A stretch of 64,000 nt of DNA from the NCBI GenBank assembly GCA_950054195.1, contig CATLPG010000001.1, positions 62,001 to 126,000 on the forward strand, written 5' to 3'. This document shows, piece by piece, positions 16,503-26,007 of the stretch (its first letter is position 1; each line of letters begins with the position of its first letter). The translations under genes were made by a program, and so were the position numbers. This stretch comes from an uncultured Saccharospirillaceae bacterium (GTDB taxonomy: Bacteria; Bacteroidota; Bacteroidia; Flavobacteriales_D; CAJJDF01). Below the pieces are notes generated by a model that ran no database searches, was not told where the DNA came from, and saw nothing but the letters and a program-made list of their open reading frames with translations.

Positions 16503-17112
16503 GTTTAAATACGTTTTTTTTATCGTTTTAATAGGTCTTGCAACTACTTCAAATGCACAAATGTTTGAGAGTATTAAAGTTAGCTTAAAGCATAAACCTT
16601 CCTTATATGCTACCTATGATGGTAGAGGGTCTTTCATATCAAACCGTATTGCTCAAGTTAAAAGCGTGAAATTGGGAGTTACTTACAACAAGCAATTTAC
16701 ATTGGCATTGGGCTACAATTGGCTAAAATCAGATTTTAATACCAATGTTAATGAAAATACTCCTGCTAAATTAAGGCTACAATATATATCTCCTTATGTA
16801 GAGTACTCCTTTTTAGAACATAAAAACATTGAGGTAACCATCCCTGTTATTTTAGGCTTCGGAAGATCTTTTTACAAAGGAGAAGATCAACTGCTTTACA
16901 ACACAGGTTTTATTTGTACTTATGAACCCTCTATGACTGCCACTTACCGATTTTTAAAGTATTTTGGTATCGGTGGAGGAATCGGCTATAGAATCCTGCT
17001 AGTTGGCAACCGTAAAATTATAGAGCAATTTAACTCTCCTACTTATACTTTTAAGTTTAAGCTATTTTTTGGGGATATTTACAAAGATGTTAAAGGTTAC
17101 TTAACTAAATAA
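16486..17112 (+). CDS. Small outer-membrane beta-barrel-type protein
   Basis: A 208-residue exported protein of unknown function. The signal peptide spans residues 1-25 (MIKDFLFKYVFFIVLIGLAT then TSNAQ). The rest alternates short amphipathic strands with Gly/Tyr turns (LGVTYNKQFTLALGYNWL, LQYISPYVEYSF, GIGGGIGYRILL), as in eight-stranded barrel proteins. The ATG at 16486 is needed to keep the Lys-containing n-region of the signal peptide, even though it lies inside a hairpin. The stop overlaps the end of the convergent GH3 gene by 16 bp. Confidence 0.65.
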   Translation: MIKDFLFKYVFFIVLIGLATTSNAQMFESIKVSLKHKPSLYATYDGRGSFISNRIAQVKSVKLGVTYNKQFTLALGYNWLKSDFNTNVNENTPAKLRLQYISPYVEYSFLEHKNIEVTIPVILGFGRSFYKGEDQLLYNTGFICTYEPSMTATYRFLKYFGIGGGIGYRILLVGNRKIIEQFNSPTYTFKFKLFFGDIYKDVKGYLTK

Positions 17113-18599
17113 TCACTCAATTCATCAGCTATCTTTCGATCATTGCTTAGTCTTGGGATTTTATTTTGACCACCAAGTTTTCCTCTATTCTTCATAAACA
17201 TCATAAACCCATCTTGGGCTACTTTGGTTATCTTTAGCGGTTGTAAAACACTTCCCTTAATTAAATCAAAGTAATAAACATTTTGCTCTTGCATACGTTT
17301 ATCCAGAAACTCAACAAACTCAATATAATTAGCTGGTTCTTTCTGAAACTCAACAAACCACTCGTGAAAAGGTAGTTCTTTATCTTTTGGTGTTACTTGA
17401 GGAGCTACGGTAAATTCGGTTATTTGAGCATCAAACTTTTCGCATGCTTCATTCATCGTTCGTTCAACTTCTTCGGCAATAACATGCTCCCCAAAAGCGG
17501 ATGTGTAATGTTTTATCCTACCAGAAACAATAATTCTATAAGGGTCTTTTGATACAAACTTCACGGTATCACCTATATTATAGCCCCATAAACCAGCATC
17601 GGTATTGAGTACAATCACATAATTTACACCTAACTCAACATCCTTAAGTGACAAACGCGTTGGGTTTTCATTGAAAAATTCTTCTGCTGGTATAAACTCA
17701 TAAAAAATACCCGAGTTTAATTCCAATAACATACCTTCTGCGTTTTGACTGTCTTGATAAGCAATAAAACCTTCAGAAGCAGGATACAACTCTACCGAAT
17801 CAATTTTTTTTCCTATCAGTTCTTCAAATCGTTTTTCGTAAGGCTTAAAGTTTACACCTCCATACACAAACAAGGAAAAGTTTGGAAAAATATCCTTAAT
17901 TTTTTTCCCTCCAGATTTTTCAGATAGTTTTTCGAAATACATTTGAACCCAAGCAGGAATTCCACTAATGAGTGTCATGTCCTCTTTCATCGTTTCTTCA
18001 ACGATCTTATCAACCTTTGTTTCCCAATCCTCAATACAATTGGTTTCATAGCTTGGCATTCTGTTTTTTTGAAGGTAAGCTGGCACATAGTGAGCAACAA
18101 TACCAGATAATCGACCTAAATCAATACCCGCTTTTTTATTAAGTGTTGGATTACCTTGTAAAAAAATCATTTTTCCATTAACAAAACCTGCTTTTCCTGT
18201 TTCATTAATATATGATAACAAAGCGTTTTTAGCCGATTTTATATGATGCGGCATAGAATCTTTAGAGATCGGAATGTATTTAGCGCCAGAGGTTGTTCCA
18301 GAAGTTTTAGCTAAATACAAAGGTTTACCTTTCCAAAGCACATCACTTTTTTCCTCTAAAATTTGCTCTACATACGGCTTTAAACCTTCATAATCCCTTA
18401 CAGGAACTCTTGATTTAAAATCTTCATACGTTTTTATTTCATCAAACCCATGGTCCTTACCAAACACTGTGTGTTTAGCCTCACTAATTAAGTAGTTAAA
18501 TACCTTTTCTTGGGTTTCTAAGGGATTATTAATCCACTTTTTCTCTTTTCCAATTAAATATTTAGCGTAAGGCTTACTAAGCCAAGATTTTAATCCCAT
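17097..18599 (-). CDS. GH3 auxin-responsive promoter family acyl-adenylating enzyme
   Basis: A 500-residue ANL-superfamily protein of the GH3 type. The ATP/AMP-binding signature LAKTSGTTSGAKYIPIS lies near residues 100-116. Later motifs include YPASEGFIAYQ (adenine/AMP pocket) and the GLWGYNIGDTVKF hinge region, followed by GRIKHYTSAFGEHV. Plant GH3 enzymes conjugate amino acids to acyl acids; bacterial members have no settled substrate. No signal peptide, so cytoplasmic. Its ATG is 1 bp after the stop of the degenerate LytM gene, indicating translational coupling and a two-gene operon. Confidence 0.88.
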   Translation of the reverse strand: MGLKSWLSKPYAKYLIGKEKKWINNPLETQEKVFNYLISEAKHTVFGKDHGFDEIKTYEDFKSRVPVRDYEGLKPYVEQILEEKSDVLWKGKPLYLAKTSGTTSGAKYIPISKDSMPHHIKSAKNALLSYINETGKAGFVNGKMIFLQGNPTLNKKAGIDLGRLSGIVAHYVPAYLQKNRMPSYETNCIEDWETKVDKIVEETMKEDMTLISGIPAWVQMYFEKLSEKSGGKKIKDIFPNFSLFVYGGVNFKPYEKRFEELIGKKIDSVELYPASEGFIAYQDSQNAEGMLLELNSGIFYEFIPAEEFFNENPTRLSLKDVELGVNYVIVLNTDAGLWGYNIGDTVKFVSKDPYRIIVSGRIKHYTSAFGEHVIAEEVERTMNEACEKFDAQITEFTVAPQVTPKDKELPFHEWFVEFQKEPANYIEFVEFLDKRMQEQNVYYFDLIKGSVLQPLKITKVAQDGFMMFMKNRGKLGGQNKIPRLSNDRKIADELSDYLVK

Positions 18600-18600
18600 T

Positions 18601-19428
18601 TTACTCTTTTAAAATTGTTTTTGGATCAATTGATTTTCCTTTGTACCAAAGCTCAAAATGTAATTCATCGTTTTGAACTTGTGCTATCCTTTTTCCTCTA
18701 CTTAATTGCTCCCCTATTTTTACTTGTATAGCAGCACAATTTTTGTATTTGGTTAATACACTCTCGGTATGGTAAATAATTATTGTTCCTCCTTGAATAT
18801 CAAAAACAGAACCCTCCATAGGTGAACGAATAGCCTCTGCCGAATCAGTTTCTATATTAACTCCCCAAAAACCTTGACTTTGATTTCTTGTGATAGAACC
18901 ATTTATTGGGTTAACAAAGTTTTTCTCTTTTAAAATACCCGATAATTCATCTTTTGCTTCCTCTTTGCCAAAATTTTCTACTTTCTCTCTAAGTATACTA
19001 TCCTCGGGGATGCGTTCAAAAATATTCTTTTTGTAATTGCTATCAAGCGTTTGTAATTCTTCTAAATCAGTAATTAAAATGGAATCGCTCTCCGATAGAA
19101 TATTTTTTAAGTTTTTTATCCACTTGTCCCGACTGTTCATTTCTTCAGTTAGCTCGGCTATTAACTGTTGATTTTTAATGTCTTTTTTTATGATTTCATC
19201 AGCCCTATCAATATCAGGATAACCGGGAATAAATTTCCGTAAAGAAGTATACGATATTGTTAAATAAGACAAGAACCCTATGAATAAAACAATAAACAAG
19301 AGCGATAAAATGTAGCCTGCTCTACTTAATGACAAAGAAAATTTTTCTTCAAAGGAATTTGGGTTAATTACTTGAATCTTTCTTCGTTCCCTTAAAAGCG
19401 ACAAAAAATTATTTATTTTTTCTTTCAC
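18601..19428 (-). CDS. Membrane-anchored degenerate LytM/M23 (peptidase-like) protein
   Basis: A 275-residue protein starting at GTG (19428); no in-frame ATG lies before the membrane segment. It has a cytoplasmic basic tail, one transmembrane helix (about 38-58), a coiled-coil linker (about 75-165) and a C-terminal LytM/M23 fold (about 172-270). The zinc site is degraded: the usual HxxGxD is FWGVNIETD (W188 for His), and the usual HxH is ELHFE (E255 for the first His). It should therefore be a non-catalytic LytM protein, comparable in logic to EnvC/NlpD amidase activators in the periplasm. It is transcribed divergently from the PorW/SprE-like gene and coupled to GH3. Confidence 0.82.
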   Translation of the reverse strand: MKEKINNFLSLLRERRKIQVINPNSFEEKFSLSLSRAGYILSLLFIVLFIGFLSYLTISYTSLRKFIPGYPDIDRADEIIKKDIKNQQLIAELTEEMNSRDKWIKNLKNILSESDSILITDLEELQTLDSNYKKNIFERIPEDSILREKVENFGKEEAKDELSGILKEKNFVNPINGSITRNQSQGFWGVNIETDSAEAIRSPMEGSVFDIQGGTIIIYHTESVLTKYKNCAAIQVKIGEQLSRGKRIAQVQNDELHFELWYKGKSIDPKTILKE

Positions 19429-19588
19429 TTGGTTATCGTATTTTTAGATTGAAGCCTTATTTATTGCAACTTTTAGCTTAAAGATAAAATAAATTCGTTG
19501 ATTAGAAGTTATACTGCTACTGGATGGAATAAAAGCATTAAATTTAAAAGATTTTTAAACTAGAGAAAGATCTCATTAGAGGTATTTT

Positions 19589-22282
19589 ATGAAGAATATA
19601 GTAGGTTTTATACTTTTTACAGCACTTCTATTTTTTAGTTGTTCCACCGAGAAAAATAAATGGGTAAACCGAACCTATCACAATACTACGGCTTACTACA
19701 ACGGTTATTTTAACGCACGAGAAATAATAAAGGAAGAAAATAAAATTTTCGAAAAGTCTCGATCCGAAGACTACAGCAAAGTGCTACCTGTAAATCGCTA
19801 CCCTAACGAAGAAGAAGCAAAAAACTGGGAATCTCCCATGGAAATTTCTATTGAAAAAGTTTCCAAGGTAATTCAAAAACACGCCATGCCCCGTGAAAAA
19901 AAAGGTAAATATGCCCGAGTAGAATGGGGAAATTGGATGGATGAAAACTGGTTAGTTTTAGGTAAGTCAAACTTCTATAAGCGTTCCTATCCAGAAGCTA
20001 TTGAAACCTTTGAGTATGTTGCTAAAATGTATGAGCAAGATCCATCAAAATATCATGCTAAACTGTGGTTGGCAAAAACATATATTGAGATGGGAGAATA
20101 CTCCGAAGCCAATATTTATCTCAAAGAAATTGTAAACGAAAAAGAACTTGGAGAAACCAAAGAAGAAAGAAAAGAAGCTACTGAGGAACGAAGAAAAAGG
20201 TATAAGTCTAGAAAAAGAAGATCTTCAAGCATTAAAGTTGTAAAAGGAAGAGAGAAGAAGAAAGAAGAAGAGTCCATTATTGTTCCCTTTCCAGAAAAAT
20301 TAACACACGAGTTAGTTGCTACCATTGCTGATTTTCATGTTAGAAAGGGAGAATACGAAGAAGGACTTATTATGCTTGACTCTGCTTATAACTTAGCCAG
20401 AAGAAGAAAAGATAAGGTTAGGTATAAGTTTATTGAAGCACAAATACATCAGCAGTTAGGAGAAAAATCACAAGCTTATGATTCCTATAGCTACGTAATT
20501 AAGCGAACAGCTCCTTACCAAATGACATTCTATGCGAAAATAAACAGAGCGTTACTTGCTAATGGATCAAACAGAAAAGCTCTTAAAAAGGACTTATTAA
20601 AGCTAGCCAGAGACGATAAGTACATTGAGTTTAGAGATCAAATATATTATGCTTTAGCTGAAATAGAACTTCAGGATAATGATAAGCCAGAAGCTATCAC
20701 TTACCTTCAAAAATCTGCTGCTGCTCCCCCATCAAACGAAACTCAAAAAGGGAAAACATATATTAAGCTGGCTGATCTTTATTTTATGGATAAAGCCTAT
20801 GTTCAAGCTCAAAAATATTACGACAGTAGCTTAACTAGCTTACCCAACACCTACCCAAATTATGAGAACATAAAAGAGAAAAGTGTAAGCTTAACCGATT
20901 TAGTAAAACATTTAAACAACATAAAACTTCAAGATAGTTTACAACAAATTGCTAAGCTAGATGATAAAAAACGGTTGGATAAAATTGAGGAAATTTTATA
21001 TGCTCAAAAAATTGAAGAAGAACGAATAAAACAAGAAAAAGCACTTCAGCAAAACAATCAAGTTACACAAAATAATATAGTAGCCAACAACAATTCAAAA
21101 GGACAATTTTGGATGTATAATGAACAAACCAAAGCGTATGGTTTTAAAGAGTTTAAAAGTACTTGGGGAGATATTACATTAGAAGATAATTGGCGAAGAA
21201 GCAATAAAAGTAAATCACTTATTGCTCAAACACAAGAACCTACATCCGATGCTCCTATTGTATCTGATAAAGAAATAGATGAATTTTTGGCTCGATTACC
21301 TCTTGATGATAAAGCTTTAATGAAATCTAACGAAGAGATTTTAACTTCACTCTATTTCTCTGGGTTGATATACAAGGATAAACTTAACGACCTTCCAGAA
21401 GCTATTAACTCATTTAATGAGGCAATGACACGCTTTTTTCCTACCAATGATAATGTAGTGGGTGCCATGTATCAATTATACAAAAGCTATAAGCAGAAAG
21501 GAAATTTGTCTCAAGCAGAGGATGTTAAACAAAAAATCATTAGTACGTATCCAAAAAGTGAAGAGGCTAAAATTTTAAAAGATCCTAACTACATAAGCAA
21601 TCAACAAAATCAAAATAAGTCTCAAGAAAACGAGTATAATCAAATTTATACCCTAATTGAAAACAACAATAACACACAAGCAGTAACTAAAATTGATGCT
21701 GTTTTATCTAAAAATGACGGTAATCCTTATGCTTGTCAGTTAAGATTTTTAAAGGCAAAAGCATACGGAAATATGCAACAAATGGATCAATTACAAATAG
21801 CTCTTAAAGATGTTATTGACAATTGTAAAACCGATCCTGTTGGTCCACTTGCCGAAGAAGCATTAAAAAAATTAAATCAACTGGATCAAGAAAAAGAAAA
21901 GCAAAACGCAAGAGAAAAACTATTTACGTTTGATCCTGGTGCTCCACACTTTCTTGTAATATTAGTCCCTAATGGCTCGTTTGATCTTAACAAAATGAAA
22001 GCTAGAATATCTAACTTCAATAAAGCTAATTTTAATGATAAAGGGTTAAAAACCTCACAAACGTTCCTAGAAAAAGAAACGCAAACGGTACTTGTTAAAC
22101 AATTTTCGGATAAGGCTGAGGCTATAGCTTATTTAAAAGCTTACAAGGCTAATACAAAAGAGCTAAAAGAGTTTAATAGTGAATATGAGGCATACGTAGT
22201 TTCTGCATCAAATTATTCCTCTTTGTTTGTTTCTAAGGATCTTGAGAAATATAAAGAGTTTTACGACCTAAACTATAGGTAA
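19589..22282 (+). CDS. PorW/SprE-like TPR lipoprotein of the type IX secretion system
   Basis: An 897-residue lipoprotein: the signal peptide ends in a lipobox FFSC with C18, followed by the family-like start NRTYHNTTAYYNGYFNARE. Tetratricopeptide-like helical repeats run through most of the chain (about 125-165, 235-430, 580-650, 690-760). The C-terminal part (about 770-897) is a globular domain. SprE/PorW is an outer-membrane-associated lipoprotein linking the PorK/N ring to the SprA translocon side and is needed for gliding and secretion. An unusual Lys/Arg/Glu-rich stretch occupies residues 189-230. gldB follows 33 bp downstream, which supports a gliding/T9SS role. The family assignment is from recognition of the N-terminus, not a search. 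Confidence 0.72.
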   Translation: MKNIVGFILFTALLFFSCSTEKNKWVNRTYHNTTAYYNGYFNAREIIKEENKIFEKSRSEDYSKVLPVNRYPNEEEAKNWESPMEISIEKVSKVIQKHAMPREKKGKYARVEWGNWMDENWLVLGKSNFYKRSYPEAIETFEYVAKMYEQDPSKYHAKLWLAKTYIEMGEYSEANIYLKEIVNEKELGETKEERKEATEERRKRYKSRKRRSSSIKVVKGREKKKEEESIIVPFPEKLTHELVATIADFHVRKGEYEEGLIMLDSAYNLARRRKDKVRYKFIEAQIHQQLGEKSQAYDSYSYVIKRTAPYQMTFYAKINRALLANGSNRKALKKDLLKLARDDKYIEFRDQIYYALAEIELQDNDKPEAITYLQKSAAAPPSNETQKGKTYIKLADLYFMDKAYVQAQKYYDSSLTSLPNTYPNYENIKEKSVSLTDLVKHLNNIKLQDSLQQIAKLDDKKRLDKIEEILYAQKIEEERIKQEKALQQNNQVTQNNIVANNNSKGQFWMYNEQTKAYGFKEFKSTWGDITLEDNWRRSNKSKSLIAQTQEPTSDAPIVSDKEIDEFLARLPLDDKALMKSNEEILTSLYFSGLIYKDKLNDLPEAINSFNEAMTRFFPTNDNVVGAMYQLYKSYKQKGNLSQAEDVKQKIISTYPKSEEAKILKDPNYISNQQNQNKSQENEYNQIYTLIENNNNTQAVTKIDAVLSKNDGNPYACQLRFLKAKAYGNMQQMDQLQIALKDVIDNCKTDPVGPLAEEALKKLNQLDQEKEKQNAREKLFTFDPGAPHFLVILVPNGSFDLNKMKARISNFNKANFNDKGLKTSQTFLEKETQTVLVKQFSDKAEAIAYLKAYKANTKELKEFNSEYEAYVVSASNYSSLFVSKDLEKYKEFYDLNYR

Positions 22283-22315
22283 TTTTAACCTTTCACTTTC
22301 CAACAATATTTATAA

Positions 22316-23356
22316 ATGAAAAAGTTATACACTTACATGTCGTTTTGTTTTGTTTTAATTCTGGTTTCCTGCACAAACAACCGGTTAGATGTTGATGTTT
22401 CATCTATAAACGTGAACCTTGAGGTGAACCGTATGGAAAAAGATATGTTTGAGGCCGATAGGTATAAGCTTAAAGAGTTAAACCAACAATGGAAAGCAAA
22501 ATACGGTTTATTATACGAATCCTTTTTGTATGACATGACTAACATGGGGTTGGTTGATGATTCATTAACTCCGGTTCGATTAGAAATGTTTTTGAACCAT
22601 AAAGACATGAAAGAGTGCTACGAACAGATAGACTCTGTATTTAATGATTTTTCTCCTTATAAAAACAAGTTTGAAGATGCTTTTAAGCATGTAAAGTTTT
22701 ATTTTCCAGAGAAAGAAACACCATCACTTACTACCTTCTTTTCCAGTTTTCAAGCAAAAGCTTTTCCTACGAAAGATAACATCGGTATTGGTCTAGATTT
22801 GTATTTAGGACCAAATAATAAAATAACGCAAATGCTTCCTCCAGAGTTTTACCCAGCGTATTTAAAAAGTAAAATGGACAAAGAGTTTTTAGTGAGTGAT
22901 GTAATGAAGCATTGGGTGTATTACACTTTTTCTGATCCTAAAGAATATGCCAATTTCTCGATCTACACCATTAAAGACGATTTATTGACCACCATGATAC
23001 ACCATGGCACCATGTTGTACACCCTTGAAGCCCTTATGCCTCAAGAAAAGCCTGAAATAAAATTTAATTACACACCCGAAAAACACAAGTGGTGCTTAGC
23101 GAATGAGCGATTTGTTTATCAATACTTAGTGGAGAACAGCTTAATATACACGAAAAATTATAAAGACATTTCAAAGTTTGTACAAGACGGTCCGTTTACT
23201 ACAGGCTTAAGTGACGAATCTCCATCAATGATTGGTATGTTTATGGGTTACCGAATGGTAAAACAATACATGGATAAGCATCCAGAGTTTACTATCCAAG
23301 AATTAGTAGCAGGAAAAGTTAGCCCGAAAGAGGTGTTGAGTGGGTATAAGATATAA
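22316..23356 (+). CDS. gldB: Gliding motility lipoprotein GldB
   Basis: A 346-residue lipoprotein (signal peptide 1-18, lipobox LVSC, C19) with the layout of GldB. A short V/I-rich lead (VNLEVNRMEKDMFEAD) is followed by the central GIGLDLYLGP, then LPPEFYPAYL and the C-terminal PSMIGMFMGYRMVKQYMDKHP. The central and C-terminal motifs resemble DUF2268-type peptidase-like proteins, but no intact HExxH is seen. GldB is essential for Flavobacterium gliding and for function of the T9SS. It is 33 bp downstream of the PorW/SprE-like gene, likely the same operon; its usual partner gldC is 12.5 kb away on the other strand. Confidence 0.78.
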   Translation: MKKLYTYMSFCFVLILVSCTNNRLDVDVSSINVNLEVNRMEKDMFEADRYKLKELNQQWKAKYGLLYESFLYDMTNMGLVDDSLTPVRLEMFLNHKDMKECYEQIDSVFNDFSPYKNKFEDAFKHVKFYFPEKETPSLTTFFSSFQAKAFPTKDNIGIGLDLYLGPNNKITQMLPPEFYPAYLKSKMDKEFLVSDVMKHWVYYTFSDPKEYANFSIYTIKDDLLTTMIHHGTMLYTLEALMPQEKPEIKFNYTPEKHKWCLANERFVYQYLVENSLIYTKNYKDISKFVQDGPFTTGLSDESPSMIGMFMGYRMVKQYMDKHPEFTIQELVAGKVSPKEVLSGYKI

Positions 23357-23367
23357 GTAACTCTAAT

Positions 23368-24693
23368 TTGAAGAACAAAATTTCAATTCTACTAATCATT
23401 TTTTTTGCTTCCCAAGTCGCATACGGACAAGCTGACATAGGAATTGATCAATGGGAAAAAATTATCATTGGTGATTCATACGGTGGTTGGTTTTATTTTA
23501 ACAATAAATATCAGATAAAAAGAGACGGGCTATTGCTTACCAAAGTTGAAAAACCAGATTCGGTAATAAGAGAAATTAATCCTAAATTAATTACTGAGTT
23601 AATTCAGTTACTAAAAAATGACTCAATTGAAAAGTCTAGCCCTTTAGACTGGTTTGGTAAGGACTCTTCTTGGCTAGATTCCTTATCAGCAGAATTATCA
23701 TTTAAATATAAAAATGACGGAAAGAAAAAAAACATTGCTGACTCACTTTTGGGTAGTAAAATCAGGGATATAGATAAAGCTAATAGAGTTGCACTCGCTA
23801 TGGTTGGCTCTAATAGAACCGATGATTATCCATATATCTATGTTAAATTTATTGTGAATAAAGACACCCTAACTTTTTCATCAGCAGGACAAGAACCATA
23901 TATGCTTCCCTGGAGTTCAAACGAAAAAGTAATCTATAATTATAGGATTTCAAAAATCATAGCTGATCTACTACCTAGAAAGAAAAAGAGCAATAAAAAA
24001 AGGTTAAGCGGAGATGATTTCACAAACCGTTTCATTCAAAAATTTTACCGCTATTACTGTGAGAAAGAAAGTAAATATATTGAAGCTCATGAAAAATACC
24101 AGAAGTCATTTAAATACCTTGCGAAACACTTCGAAGTTAAGGAAGCAGAAATAGCCTATATGCATTCCATAGAGTGGGGTGGTAACCTATTAAGTGCCTC
24201 TTGTCTTGAAATGACATTAGTTGACACCAATATTTCAGAAAACATTGAGTTTTACACAATTTTTGGAACTAATAATCTTTTGAACTCACCAAAAACTATT
24301 GGTAAGAAGAAAGACAAGTTAATCAAATTACTTCTAGCAAACCCTATTTATAATTACACCTTAGGTTGTGAAGATTGTATTGGTAAAATACACTGGGTAA
24401 ACTCTAAATCACTTAGCAAACAAGCTAAGAATGCGTTTAAAGAAGATTTGGTTGAAAATGGTATTAATCAAAATAAATATCGAGGTAAATTTAAAAATGC
24501 AATATTCTACGAATTAACGGAATCAAGAGATTCTAAAAGCAGTTTTTCTCGGTGGATTTTTTTAGCAGATGGTACTATCATTTTGTGGCAGATAGACGGA
24601 AACTACCTAATGAATTTACCTAAGAGCATAACTTCAAATCAAGGGTACGTTTGTACAGAAATTGATCCAAATCTCTTTGTTGACAGCAAATAA
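23368..24693 (+). CDS. Hypothetical exported protein, TTG start
   Basis: A 441-residue protein I do not recognise. It begins with a clear signal peptide (residues 1-21, KNKISILLIIFFASQVAYGQ) whose only possible start is TTG at 23368, 11 bp after the gldB stop. The mature part is highly charged. A middle region (about 205-300) carries KKKSNKKR and a helical FTNRFIQKFYRYYCEK. Cys are few: LGCEDCIGK (about 332) has a CxxC. The C-terminal RWIFLADGTIILWQIDGNYL suggests a small beta domain. It is followed by a convergent gene. It may be a recent addition behind gldB. Confidence 0.6.
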   Translation: MKNKISILLIIFFASQVAYGQADIGIDQWEKIIIGDSYGGWFYFNNKYQIKRDGLLLTKVEKPDSVIREINPKLITELIQLLKNDSIEKSSPLDWFGKDSSWLDSLSAELSFKYKNDGKKKNIADSLLGSKIRDIDKANRVALAMVGSNRTDDYPYIYVKFIVNKDTLTFSSAGQEPYMLPWSSNEKVIYNYRISKIIADLLPRKKKSNKKRLSGDDFTNRFIQKFYRYYCEKESKYIEAHEKYQKSFKYLAKHFEVKEAEIAYMHSIEWGGNLLSASCLEMTLVDTNISENIEFYTIFGTNNLLNSPKTIGKKKDKLIKLLLANPIYNYTLGCEDCIGKIHWVNSKSLSKQAKNAFKEDLVENGINQNKYRGKFKNAIFYELTESRDSKSSFSRWIFLADGTIILWQIDGNYLMNLPKSITSNQGYVCTEIDPNLFVDSK

Positions 24694-24716
24694 AGAGGTT
24701 TGAACTTTTGTACTTC

Positions 24717-25541
24717 CTACTTCAAGTCCAAAAAGTTGAATCGAATACCAATATTAATAGAAGCTCCGTTGAAGTTTACTTTGCTTGTTCTTACAGACCT
24801 TGGTCTACTAGTGTCGGTATTATCAGCGGAATTGTAAGAGTCCTTGTATTCAGTTTCTTTTTGAGAAGTCGTATAAGTGTCTAGTACGTCCGAACCATTT
24901 ACTGTTTCTTGAGTTAGTATAGTTGATTTTTTCTTAATTTTTAATGTTACTAGTTCTACTTCTGCAAACACCTTTAACTTCTCTTTAATTTTTAAAGAAA
25001 CGCCTGCTGCACCGTAATAACCTAAGGACAATCCATAGTTAGTTTCCCTTTTTGTAATTGTTTCATTCGTAGAAGAGCCTGTAGTAATTACATTCTTTGA
25101 CTCTGTAAATGTTTTGCCCATTAAAGGGATAACGGCTCCTAATCTTGAATAAATCGTTAAAGCAGCATTAGATGTTTCTAACACAATACCAGGCATAATA
25201 CGAAGTTGGCTCGTTTGTGTTTTTTCGAGTGTGCTTGAGTTAACACCAGAAAAATCTTTGGTTGTTTTTTTTAAACCATATAGGTAATTCGTTCCTAGTT
25301 CCACTCCAAAGTTTTGTGTATGCTTAAATCCTGCTTTTAATGTAGCGTTAATTCCTGTGCCGTACGTGCTGTATATATTTGTTCTGATAAGGTCTCCATT
25401 AGAGGTTGCGACAATTTTTGTTCCTATGGTATCAGAAGCAACTGGAAAAGCATACCCCACATGAAAAGAGGCATAAGGACCAATTTGACCGTAACTAACA
25501 AACGAAATAAAAACAACAAAAAGTAACGCCAGCTTTTTCAT
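24717..25541 (-). CDS. Outer-membrane beta-barrel protein
   Basis: A 274-residue exported protein: signal peptide 1-18 (MKKLALLFVVFISFVSYG), then alternating amphipathic strands and Ser/Thr/Lys-rich loops. It starts with GPYASFHVGYAFPV and ends with the typical barrel closing strand INIGIRFNFLDLK. Length and strand pattern fit the 'outer membrane beta-barrel' (OMP_b-brl) families common in Bacteroidota. Extracellular-type loops (residues ~82-105, ~140-165 and ~205-245) are rich in Thr, Ser and Lys. No specific function can be assigned. Confidence 0.68.
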   Translation of the reverse strand: MKKLALLFVVFISFVSYGQIGPYASFHVGYAFPVASDTIGTKIVATSNGDLIRTNIYSTYGTGINATLKAGFKHTQNFGVELGTNYLYGLKKTTKDFSGVNSSTLEKTQTSQLRIMPGIVLETSNAALTIYSRLGAVIPLMGKTFTESKNVITTGSSTNETITKRETNYGLSLGYYGAAGVSLKIKEKLKVFAEVELVTLKIKKKSTILTQETVNGSDVLDTYTTSQKETEYKDSYNSADNTDTSRPRSVRTSKVNFNGASINIGIRFNFLDLK

Positions 25542-25595
25542 AATAGAATAGTTTAGATGACTAAAATAATTAAATAAAAATTATTCATTTCAATG

Positions 25596-25988
25596 TCACC
25601 TATTTATTATCCTAATATCCATTATTATGCCCTTATAGTTTTCAAAAATTAAACTAGCTCCGTAATATTTACCTTGTTCATCAGCCAAAGATTCTTCGAT
25701 AAATAACTCTCCATTTTCGTTAATGTCGACATCAAATAATGAATTGATAATATCTAAAGAATAAAATTTAAAGAATGACTTATTTTTTTCAATTTCGACA
25801 GCAAGCTCAAAAGCTAAATGACTATTAAAAACACCATCCAAATTGGATTTTTCCAAGTACATACTGTCAATTGACCTATATATTTTAACAGAACAACATT
25901 TTAAACTCAATGAATCAATTGGCTCTTTAGCCTTACTAGAAAGAGTAATATTAAAGATCAAAAATATTAAGAGTAGAAATCTAACCAT
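25596..25988 (-). CDS. Hypothetical small exported protein
   Basis: A 130-residue protein with an N-terminal hydrophobic segment that is probably a signal peptide (MVRFLLLIFLIFNITLSSKA). The mature chain of ~110 residues is acidic, with two adjacent Cys (KCCSVKIY, residues ~31-32). The C-terminal part reads GASLIFENYKGIIMDIRIIN. I recognise no family. It lies 55 bp downstream of nothing obvious and 19 bp before the DUF3050 gene in coordinates, but is transcribed after it, so it may be read through from that unit. Confidence 0.5.
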   Translation of the reverse strand: MVRFLLLIFLIFNITLSSKAKEPIDSLSLKCCSVKIYRSIDSMYLEKSNLDGVFNSHLAFELAVEIEKNKSFFKFYSLDIINSLFDVDINENGELFIEESLADEQGKYYGASLIFENYKGIIMDIRIINR

Positions 25989-26007
25989 TAAAAAATGAAG
26001 ACATTAA

